Shown piece after piece: positions 9,585-21,500 of a DNA stretch of 64,000 nucleotides; positions within the stretch are counted from its first letter, which is position 1, and each line of letters opens with the position of its first letter. Origin of the DNA: Prosapia bicincta (taxonomy: Eukaryota; Arthropoda; Insecta; Hemiptera; Cercopidae); the NCBI GenBank assembly GCA_036971475.1, contig JBAIZL010000003.1:52423842-52487841 (forward strand). The letters are read 5' to 3'. The notes beneath the pieces are model-generated. The model made no database searches. It was not told the DNA's origin and saw only the letters and a list, made by a program, of their open reading frames with translations. A program made the translations under genes and the position numbers.

Positions 9585-12500
9585 GGTTAGTTTTTGTTGG
9601 TAAAGATTATTTAGATTGTTTGGACTAGGAGACTGACAGACTTACCTTGGTAAGAGTCCACTATGTAGTCTTGAAATAGAAACACATAAAAGCACTTATC
9701 CAATGATATATTTCAACCACACAGTGGTCTTTGTCAATCAAAGATAAAACACAAAAAGAAATATGAAAGAATGAAATAAAATAAATATAAGTTGTAATCA
9801 CAGATTGTATAGAGTAGAAATCAGATGTCACAGATGCAAAGATTAAAGATATATATATTGTTTCCATGAGCATATGAGTGATTATAGTTTATATAAGTCT
9901 GTCAGGGGAAAAGAGATTGGAAACGTCTAATAAGTCTATTATAAGAAAAAAAAATTTTTTAAATAAATAAAAAAAATAAAAAATTAATGGATTTATCTGA
10001 TGTTGAGGTTAGGGGATTCTCTGGACTTGGTATACCACTGGTATGTTAGTTCCCATCTTCTCAGTTCTGAGGGATTGCAATCAGGGGGGAGTGATTTAAT
10101 TATTTTTGTGGTATAGCAGTCATCAAAAGTTGTGATGTTGTGACTCGCAGCATGTTGAGCTGTTGGCCTATCCATATTCATAATTTTAACATCATGTCTG
10201 TGGCCATTCATTCTGATATTCAGACCATCCGCGGTCATGCCTATGTACTGTGCTGAGCAAAATTTACATTGTAGCTGGTATATGACATTTTTCGATGTAC
10301 AATAATGATGACCCTGTATTTTTAAGACCATTTTTGTTGTTTGGCTGTTGAAACTATTTGCTGAGGGGTGTATTGGACACGTCTTGCATCTAGGTCTATT
10401 GCATGGGAAGGAGCCATGAGGAAGTTTGTGTGGTTTTTCTGCATCAGGGTCTGGTAGTTTAGGATGTACTAGGATGTTTTTCAAGTTGGGAGGTTGCTTG
10501 TACCAAATTTGAGGTGGATCGGTGAAAAGATTTTTGGTGTGGACGGAAGCTTGAAGAATTTTGAAGCCATCTCTCATTATCTTGTTGAGTTTATGTAGAC
10601 CAGGATGGTAGTCTGTTATTAAAGACAGTTTATTTTGTTCCGTTTGTAGTTTGGGGTGAACCGAGGATTGTGCTGAATGAATTTGGTTTTCAATGAGTCT
10701 TTTTGGGTATCCTCTTCTCTGGAAGGCTGTTGATATCTTTCTATTGAAATCTTCCAATTCCCTATCATTCGAACAGATTCTCTTACCCCTGATTGCTTGA
10801 CTGTATGGAATGGATCGTTTTATGTTTATTGGGTGGTTTCTGTCGAAATGGAGAAATTGTAGGTGGTTTGTAGGTTTGATGTGAATTCCTGTGTTGATAT
10901 TTCCATTCTGGAGTGTTACCTCTACATCCAAAAAGGTGATGGCTGATGTAGATTTCTCTCAGGTAAATTGAAGTGTGAAGAATTGTGTCAGGCTGTCTAA
11001 AAATGCCTCAAGTGTTGAAGCACCCTGTGTCCAAATTAGGAAGATGTCATCTATATATCTATACCAACATAATGGCTGGTGTGTTTGTGTCTTTAGAAAA
11101 CTTTCTTCCAACAATCCCATGTACAGATTTGCGTACGATTTGTGCCATTCTAGTGCCCATTGCTGTTCCCTTTATTTGAAGGTAGTTCCTTCCCTCAAAC
11201 TGAAAGTTGTTCTTCTCGAGGATGAACCTGGTCAGGTTCACAAGAAAAGGTGTAGTGGGAAAAGGCTTGCCTGGACGTTTGTTTAGAAAATTCTCTATTG
11301 CAGATAGGCCGTGTGCATGAGGGATGTTGGTATAGAGAGAGGTGACATCTATGGTGACCAAAACAGTTTCCAGGGATAGAGGTACAGATATTTGTGAAAG
11401 TCGATCTATGAAATGATTGGTGTCCTGGGTATGTGATGGAAGGTTCTTTACTAAGGGTTGAAGGTGTGAGTCGAGGAAAGCTGAAATTTTTTCCGTTACT
11501 GAATTGCAGCCAGCAATTATTGGTATACCAGGTGGAGGGATTATGTTTTTGTGGATCTTTGGTAATATATAGAATTGAGGAGTAGAGGGGTTTTAATTAT
11601 ATAATAATTTTAGAGATGTTTCCGAAATATTTTGTTCAGGAGCTGTATATTTAAGTAGTTCCGAGAGTGAATTTTTTAATTTTGTCGTAGGGATATCTGT
11701 AATATTTTGTATGTTGTGATGTCTGACAGTTGCTTATTTGCTTCTTTGATGTAGTCTTCTTTATTCATAATAACAGTGGTTGAACCTTTATCTGCTGGAA
11801 GAATCATAATAACTCTATTGATTTTTAACGAAAATATTGCTGCTTTTTCTAATTTGGTAAAATTTTTTTATTACATGTGGAATTTCGAGGGCTGTAAAAA
11901 GGGCATTTTTTAAAATGCATTGGAAGAAAACACATAAGACTACATTATCCCATCCTGATATACAAACTCCTTAGTACTCTGAAGCCTTGTAACTAAAATG
12001 TAAATCAAGTGTTGATTTATAGTAAATACATTAACTTTAATGTTTTTTACTGGGTTTGTATTTAAGTTACTAAAAGGTTGTTTAATAAAACTAAACGTAA
12101 AAAAATTAATAAAATAAAAGATTTTTAGGACTTTTTGCTGGAAATTTAAAGATTATTTATAAGATTGTTTCGTACAATTTTAAATCAGATACTGAAAACT
12201 TAAACTAAATGGTTTTTTTAAAAATTCACTGTTTACTCACCTCCAATGTGTAAAACATGTACTGCACATTGGGCCTTTTGGTGAGGCGTGGAGTTGCGTA
12301 CAGGCTACTCCACAGTTGCCACATGCAGAGTTCTTATTGTCCGTGCCTTCCTTCTAGAACACAACAAAGAAAGCATTCAAAACAGAGCTCATGACTAGAG
12401 CAATGTATAATTAGTATTACCATTGTTAAAATTCTTTTACTTGGTACATCACGACTTTTACAGATATAAATGCAATTATTTTACTGATCCAAATTACAGT

Positions 12501-15500
12501 CAACATCATATATCCAAATACTATATAATCTAGATACTACATACAGGCACAGATTTTATATAATCTCATACAAAATAAATCTATTGGATATTCTATATCT
12601 GGTTGTCATTAGTACCAAAATATTTATAATACAAACAATTTTGAGGTACAGTCCAATCCCAGTAGTCTAGAACTCACACTAATCCAAAATGATTTTCGAA
12701 AATTTCACAGCGAGAGATAAATAAATAGCTATAACAGAGGTTCAAAGAAGAAAGGCAACATTGTTGTTTTTACTTTGCAATGACCTCAGTGTATCGATCT
12801 CTTTTGATTAGTCACCCTACAGCAGTTCAGTTTCAACGTTTACGGCAATCAGACGGTAGAATCATTTTGTCATTGCAGTGTATTAAACTTTAATTTTTAT
12901 AATGGCGTCTTCTTCTTTTAAAAGAAAACACAAAACACTTTCGTTGTTGGATTAATGCAACATTCTAAAACGTCTTGATGGCAGGGTACGTCTCGAAAAA
13001 TTAGCAGAAGATTTCGGGATCGGAAATTCAACAATCATTGACATAGAGAAAAACAGAAAAAATTTTGTTGTTGGTCTCTTCTATGGAGCAAGGTAGCAGT
13101 GTGCTGGAAACAGTGAAAATTAGTGAATACGCTTTGGTAGAAACTGCTTTAGGCACATGGTTTCTAAAAGAACGATTGCAAAACCGCCCCATATCTGGCC
13201 CTTTATTGCACGAAAAGACGAGATTCTGTTTTTCTGAACTGTACCCCAACAGCCAGTGATCATTGGCTTGGCAATTTCAAAGAGACATGGAATTCGGTGC
13301 CTTTCAATCACAGGAGAAAAATTATCTAACAATCCGGATGCTATAGAACCTTTCCGTCAACAATTTCTGGAAAAAGTTAGTGAATTGAATTTTTTCTGAT
13401 CAGTTTTACAGTGGAGAGAAAGTGGCTTGTTTTGGAAAACTTTACCTAAACTAACTCTACTCTTAACATTAGCCTACACATACTTTATAATACCATATAG
13501 ACATATATGTAGCTGTAATTACGTTTCAGGTATACGTAGTACGCTTACATTCCGCTAATCTGAAAAATCAGATAATCAAAAATGGTCCTTCATTTTTTTA
13601 GGATTACCGGGATTGGCCCGTACATTAGGTAGTACCATAAGAATGCAAGCTTTCTAAAATCATATGTTCTTAGCTTAAACTACTTGCTAGTAAAAAAAAA
13701 TTCATATTAACAATAAAGTTGACAATTACTTATAAACTAAAAACACACCATAGAAAAGTTTCTTTAATTTGTACATATGAAAAAAGTATCAATATTTTTC
13801 TTAATCTAGATTTTACAAAAATACAGATTTTTTTATTCAAGAATATTTGCATCATATATTGTTGTGTAAAAACTAAAGTTAATGCAAATGTTATTTTATT
13901 AAAACATTATTGTTTTAAGTAACACAAACAACTGCCAAATTTCCTGTAGAATGGTAAATGTACAAAAAAAATCGAGTATAATATAAAACTGTTTTTTCTA
14001 CCTTTCTCCAGTCTTGTCAAAATTTAAAAAACATGGATATTTTCCAAAAGCCTATATAAAGATATTCAAAACCTGTAAAAACCATGATTTTTGAAAGAAA
14101 GTAATTGGTCAAATATTATTTTATTTAGGTTAGCTGAAGAATTATATAACCTAAAGATATATTCACTATATCCCTATTCATAAATGTTAAAGAAATTTAC
14201 ATCAACAGTTTAGATTACTATAAATAAAAATAGAAACTTCACAAGAAGTTGTTAATGAAATTAGTGAATTTTCGGAGAATTAAATTTTGAATAAATAGAA
14301 GTTAGATCAATAGAAAAGAAAAAATACAACTCGACCAAACAGATGATGAAATTTCCATGAAATATTTTAAATACTTTTCCAAAAAAGACTTCAATTTCAT
14401 ATACAATTTTCCCCCTTTTTTAAATTTATTCTGCTTCATCTTCAAAAAACTCGACACCACGTCTTAGAATTAGTCATATTAATTTGTAGTTACCAAAAAA
14501 TTTAGATCTAGAAAAACTGGAGTAAAAATTTGATAATTCTTCATGCCTAGGTCCCAAATGAATAGTCACATATAAAAACCCCCATGAAATGTAATTTATA
14601 AAAATATCATATACTTATATAATAAACTGTTAAAATGTGTTTGAAAATACAAACTCGCCTATTTTAAATTGATTTTTCACAAAAAAACTCTTTGAACTTA
14701 TCTATTCTCTTCTTCAGTTTGTATAAAGTACTTACTAAATTTGTAAATTTTTCAAAAGCTCAGTGATCTTGATGAGTTCTAATTTTTCAATAGCCTAGAT
14801 AAACTCATACTTACTTGACAAATTCATCCACTTATAATTTAATAGTTGTTTAACAGATATTAAAATTTAAAATAATAACTTCTAAAATTAATAAATATAT
14901 TCCATACTAAAACTTTTTTTCCTTCAAAACAGAATATATACAGTAGAGTATGTGCTTACTAAAGGTAGAGTTATTTCCATAAATATCATATAAGAGAACA
15001 GTTTGTCAAGATTTAATAAAAGCTGTTTAGTTAATATCCAAAGAGAACTGTATTGAAAGAACTGTTTATTATGTAGTTTGTCCAACTACAATAATCCACA
15101 GGTTTGACAAAAGTATTATTCAAATACTATAATTAATACATATAATGTTGAAGAATAACTATAGAACATCAATAATAGGATGCTTAGAATTGTAAATCAG
15201 AAACAAGAGGTGAAGGTTTCATGTTTTACGGTTATACTTGTGTAAATTTGTTGTTATTATGCAAAGTGAAGTAACAATAAGTTTTTTTATTGTCTGTCAT
15301 GGACGTGGAAAGGATAATGAAACAGCTGGGGTAAGAACATAAAACCAAAGGTGTGTGAAGTAAAGGAAATTCAGGATGCATTAGCGCAGGACTGGTTCCC
15401 TGAAGTTGCACTACTAATGACCATAAATTTATATCTAGTTTCAGAGCATATAAGGTCTTTTAAGTATAAGAAAAATTATTCGAAATTATGCTACACCTTT

Positions 15501-18500
15501 GTTTAAAGAGGGCCATACACCACAATAAATAAAAAATATAATGAAAATTTTACATTATGTTAAAAAAAGATGACGTTTAAATATTTTAGAAAATAAAGGA
15601 ATTTAATAAAGCAAAGTTTAAAAAAGAAAATATAATTAATCGAACAAATAAATACACAGTCAGGCGTTATATTTAAAAATGTTTAAAATTAATAAGTAGT
15701 TAGACATGAGGTGCAAGAGTATGCATGCACCAATAGAAAGTTAGATCCGGAAGTGGTGAGGGCGTGGCTAACAGTATAAGCTTTGGGTGGCTAAAAATGA
15801 ACTCAAAGTTTGGGCAAACATTACGATTTTAGTTTTGAAAATGCAGTCACTCCGAAACGCATCAACAGAAGAAAATATTGTAGCGTTAGGATAGGCTGAA
15901 AACTGTACTTAAATGTATAAAAAATTTTGAGCCACAGATAGGTGATTAATTATACTATGTCTATGCACAAATACAGATAAGAAAGGTGGAATAAAGTGTC
16001 AAAAATGTATCCATAATTTTTGTGTTAAAGTAAGTGATGCATTCAATTTCTGCTTGCAGGGATTTTTAATGTAGGTGAATTGGCACTGCCTCTGACTGTC
16101 TCTATACTGTTTGTAGGTCAGTAGACACGATTGCCAAGGAGGCTGTGCTTCAGTCACCAGTTGTGCAATATGCAGTATTATACATTTTACTATAAATCAT
16201 TGTTATGTAGCGTTTATGTTGAAGAAGTATTGACTAAAATCAAGTGGTTCATCATAGGTGATAAATGTTTATTAAACGTAGAGAAAATTGTCACGATGAT
16301 GAATGCAGTGGAGATATGGAACCATTTACCAAACTGATACCAATATCTTCAAAGCTGAGGTCAACGACTCTGATGAGCAGTTTACACTTGAAATCATGGT
16401 TCTACTCCAACAAATATTGACATTAGGTGATTCACTCCTCACAATATCCTGGTTAATGATCTCTAAATGTGATGTAAATATTGTTTGATATCCCTAAGCA
16501 GAAACCTTTAGCGGCTTCATAATCTCTTTTGCAAGGATTGTAAAAAGGTCATGGCATGTTGTATTTTCAAGAATAGAATGTAAATGTGGATTTGCTATTT
16601 AGAATCAGAAAACAAATGACAGAGTAAAATGAGGCAAACAAATTTTAAAAGCTTTTCAATAACCCAAGTGATTAAATCTGAAGTAAAAATTTGGGACAGC
16701 TATTTATTATTACTCATCAATTAATGTAGATCATTATCTACAGAACCATTCTGCAGACCCATTCTCATTGCTCTATTTGGAACAAACAACTCAATCTTTT
16801 GTCCTTCAAACTTTTGCTCATTCATTAGAACGCTCCATCACATTCTGCTTGTGCAACTGTTGAGCATTTCAATGTCAGAATTTTTATCATCTTCCAAACC
16901 CTCCAGACCTTAATCCTAGTGAGGTTCCAAAGCTTGAAAATCTTCTTGGTAGCCATCACTTTGCCAATGAGGAAAGAGAGAAACTGGAGGTTATGACTCA
17001 ATGAATTCAGCAGCAAATTGTTGTAACGGAAATAGAAAAACTGTTGCTTACATACCAAAATTGATTGAAATTGCATGAGTGTCATGTAGAAAAATAGGTA
17101 AAATATTAGTAGAAATATACAAAAACCAAATTTACTTTTGAACACTCATTATAGATACAATTAAATAAAAGACATTATGCAATGGCGATCAAATAAAATT
17201 TCTATCAATATAAAAACTGCTAACTCATAAAAAGATTTTTCAGTAAGTTTTAAAGTGAATAGCAATATGAAAGTAATATCATTTATGTACTTCTGAACTC
17301 TCTCAGTAAAAATTTCTATTAAAGCTATCTTGTTTCTTATGGACTTTCTTTTTTATAAATGAAGAAGTTTTGTATCCAAAAAGTTTAATTATTCCTCCAA
17401 AAATTATATCTCAAATAGTAAATCTAAAATGATTTTTATGGCATTAAAGATTAAATTAATTTGTCTTCAAATATTCTTTTCTAAATATTTTTACAACAGA
17501 AATAAAAACCAGACAAACTGAAAACAGGTTTTATAAAACTGTTTTATATATGAAAAAGAGAAATAAAGTAAAAAATTAAAAATAATACATTCGCCCAATA
17601 AAAATGTTTGCAAGCTATAAACAAACCAGTGAATAAAGTTAAACATAATGATTAAACATACTCGATAGATAAAACCTTTTCAAAGACAGATAGGTTTGAG
17701 GCAAGTAATCTTAGGTAGTTTAGATACAGACCATTATATAAAGGTTAATAAATAATAAAGGAAGATGAAGTTTAAAATCAAACCTAATCCAATAAATGAA
17801 AAAAGTTAACATACACATGAAAAAGATATTAATGAAATCAATTAGAAGTGACAAACATTCAACATACTCATATGCATTGCAAAGAGGTAGAAAATAAATT
17901 TAAAATAAAGAAAATTTCAAAGATCAAAATTAAAAAGTTCTTGACTGAAAGCAAGCCAGACAACATCAATATATATAAAAATATGCAGTGAGATTGAGGT
18001 AAGGTTATAGTGCATTGTACAAAGACAAAACACCAGACAACTTTATCGAGCTTACATCTTTGGCGAGTTCCTCATTGTTCTGAGACGTTCTGGGCGGAGA
18101 GCCGCTTTTACGTCGAATACCTCGATGCATCGTCCATTTCTAGAAATCATAAATGTCAAAAGACTTGAAAATTTTTTTACTGATGTGCGCTTTTTACTGA
18201 TAATTTTCCATTTTCTGTATTTGATTTGGAAATTGGATATTAAATAAACATTACACAGAGAGAAATCAAATTAAAAATATGTCCTTTATATTTCAGAATC
18301 AGACAAGTATATTTCAGAATTAGACAGAACGCTAATTTTGTGAACTATGAATATTACAAGTGAAAAAAACTTTCACCAAACCTCAAAAAAATATATAGAA
18401 CATCTCCCAGAAGCAAAACTATTTTACTCATAATTTAAAATATAAGAAATGTTTTAGTTTTGTTATTACTTCCAACCAAGTTTTATAAGAATAGATTAAT

Positions 18501-21500
18501 GCACCAACACGACAGATTTCACAGGAATGCTTGTAACAGATGGCGCTGGTACATATTTTTCAAATTGCTATATATTTCCCAATTTACCTGGCCCAAAATA
18601 ATAAAATTCCCATTCTTTTTTTTAATTTATTGTTTTGAAAAATAATAATCAATAAACTTTGATAATTTTATATTACTTTTCTAGTTTTAATTGTAAGTAT
18701 GTACTAACAACACTTCCTCTAAAAACAATTTTTATAAAACTGACTAATAAGCTATATAAGTATAAATATAAAACTTAAAAATAGGTTTTTCGATACATAT
18801 AGTCTTTGAAAATAAACTGTTTCCAGCCCTATACACAATTGTCTTCCACAAACGGATGAGTTTCTCCGTCCTCAAAATTCATCCTATCGCATTTTTGTAC
18901 AACATTATGAAGGATGTAAAAATCTTTACTGTCTACATTAACACTGCCTTCAGTAATTACTGTATTCAGGAATATTAGTATATGCAAAATTCCCCATTTA
19001 TATTTGCTCTAGATTATAAGAAGTCTGCTTGAGTTTGAACAGATGAATGTAGAAATTCATGGGATTAGTGTTTACAATGCATCCACACTTATAACTGTCA
19101 TTATAAACAGTATTAGACAATTGTCATATAAACTGACACAAGGTGTGATAACTCAAATCAGTGAAAATATATATATTTTATATATATATATATATATATA
19201 ATAAAATAAAATATTTCAAAAACAAGAATACTTTTAATGAATATATTTATTCAAAGCTTTTCGCCTATAAAATAGTATCAGCACCTTCAGGAAAATAATT
19301 ATCTAATTAGATTAGATAATTATTTTCCTGAAGATGCTGGTACTATTTTATCGGCGAAAAGCTTTGAATAAATATATTCATTAAAAGTATTCTTGTTTTT
19401 GAAATATTTTATTTTATTAACTATATTACAAGAAAATATATCACCATATTTAATATATATATATATTTCAATAGTGTGATAGGTTTTTATATGTGTCTAT
19501 TTTTTTATTTCCAAGAGATTACCGGTTTGGACTATTGCCATTAGGTAAGTCTGTCAGTCTCCTATCTAGTCCAAATAAATCGTATATATATAAAGAAATA
19601 AGACAAAATACAAATACAAGAATAATTTATTTAATGTACAATTCAAAGCTTGTTTGCCAACGAAAAGCTTTGAATTGTACATTCAATAAATTATTCTTGT
19701 ATTTTGTCTTATTTCTTTATTAATACACAAGAATACATATTGTAGTATTTATATTATATACTGTGTCACATATGCGTAATATGTGAGGTCATATGCACAT
19801 ACTGCTTGGCCTTGTTAATGTGTTATCGTCTCTAAGCTTTACATAAGTACTTGCAACACATTTCTCATGAGTTGGAGACTGTTTTTGTGTCTTAAAACTG
19901 TCATCATAATGATAGATATTTATATTTGACTTTGGAATGACAGCACGAATAAAATAGGAATTTCATTGCCGTTCTAATAGCTTCTTATAATCAAGATATT
20001 ATCGGGCTATTTAGGTCATTCTCTAGTCTAGTCTTTCCTCCTTTATCATTCAGTTATGATCATCCGAGTCAGATCGCTTGACACTCAATAGTCAAAGGGA
20101 ACTTAGTTATATTGATAGGTCTCAATGATGGTGCAGTGCAATTCTATCACACTACATGTAGCTTTCCTAATGTATTTTGTATAAATAAGTTTTTGGATTA
20201 TTTTAGTTTTTTACAATTGTAAAATGAACAACTAGTTATTTGAGTATAAGAAAGAGCCTACAATCAAATGCCCAGCATTAACCATAATTAATATTGTATT
20301 TTTAATAAATTTATTTATTGCATATATTATTTTAAATATTTAATTTCATAATTATATTTTTTACTGACAACAATTACAAATGATCATTACTACAACTAGT
20401 GTGAGTATAAGGAGGAGCTGAATAAAGAGGATGAGTTACAATCTACTCCTAAGCATCAAACCATAATTAATATTGTATTTTTATTTAGTTTAAATATTTA
20501 GTATTTTAATACAGAATTATTTTTTACTAACAATGACTACAAATAACCAATTACTATTTACCCTTTATTATTAATGAATAATGACCTAACTTAATCAAGT
20601 AATTAATACTTAACAATAAATTTAATTACTTTATAATACTATTATTTATGAAAATAGTTATAAAACTATTAAATTTGGTATTAAACACAATTCAAATCCT
20701 GTGATAACTGAATTTGAAATTATTTTTTACCTGCTGGATAATGCTTGGAGCATGAATCAATTAGTCCGCAATAGGTTATCAAATGTTTTATTTGTAAACT
20801 GTAAAACATAAATATACTGATATATACAAATGCTATATAGATGTTTGATTATTTCAAACTCAATTTACTTTCAACTAACCGGATAACATTTAAAGTGATG
20901 GTGCTAACTGACTCAGCGTTTGTTGAGCCTAACTGCTATAAGTATTGCTTTGCCACTATCGCTGTGTCTGTTCCCACTATGACTAGATGCTAAAGAGAGG
21001 TATAAAGCTAACTAGTCATCCTCCTCTAGCTGACTGGACATAATCTCTTAGTTGTCCATACTCACCTCCTGCGCATCTTGTCTCCTGCTATAACTCACCA
21101 CTTATATGTACCTATTTTGTAAATTTAATTAACACCTTTTGCACAAAATATTTACCAAAAATATAAATTAAAACCCAATACGTTTTGTAACAAACTACGT
21201 AACATATTAACATTTCATGTTAAACAAAATACCCCCTTATTTTTCTTATTCAACGTTTATATACTATTTGGGTAAACTATAAACAAATGAAACCAACCTT
21301 TTCATCAGAGTCTGAATCTGTATTTGATCCTAATTCAGATCCAACATCACTGCCTCCACCGTCTTCACCATTATTTCCACCTCGTACTGCCAACTTGCGA
21401 GCTTGTCGGTCCATCAAACTTGTCCGACTTCTTGTCTTTTTCCATGAGTAGTAGTACTTGACCAAAGTGTGAATTGATTTGTCAGGAAGCTGTAAATAGA

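Larger units (their letters stand above)
9620..11900 (-). mobile_element. Penelope-like retroelement, partial, frameshifted
   Basis: Read on the minus strand from about 11900: a [15 protein letters not shown] block (about 11830-11740), RT motif [15 protein letters not shown] (11360-11310), motif [15 protein letters not shown] (about 11180), motif [15 protein letters not shown] (about 11055-11015), then 10931-9993 with the linker and GIY-YIG endonuclease ([28 protein letters not shown], ending [10 protein letters not shown]). 9990-9620 is 3' UTR and FB-A terminal repeat. A frameshift separates motif B from motif C near 11059, and one more lies near 10940. Penelope-like elements combine a telomerase-like RT with GIY-YIG. 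The 5' end is missing. Confidence 0.92.
19220..19425. repeat. PLE-type foldback with hammerhead-like motifs in both arms
   Basis: Palindrome centred near 19308: arms ACAAGAATACTTTTAATG ... CATTAAAAGTATTCTTGT, each including TTCAAAGCTTTTCGCC or its complement. The arms differ at several bases, so it is not a recent duplication. Confidence 0.9.

Noticed and set aside
10975..11286. Plus-strand frames of 103 and 64 codons
   Set aside because: Antisense of the PLE reverse transcriptase.
13028..13332. Minus-strand frames of 70 and 73 codons
   Set aside because: Antisense of the Tigger DNA-binding region.
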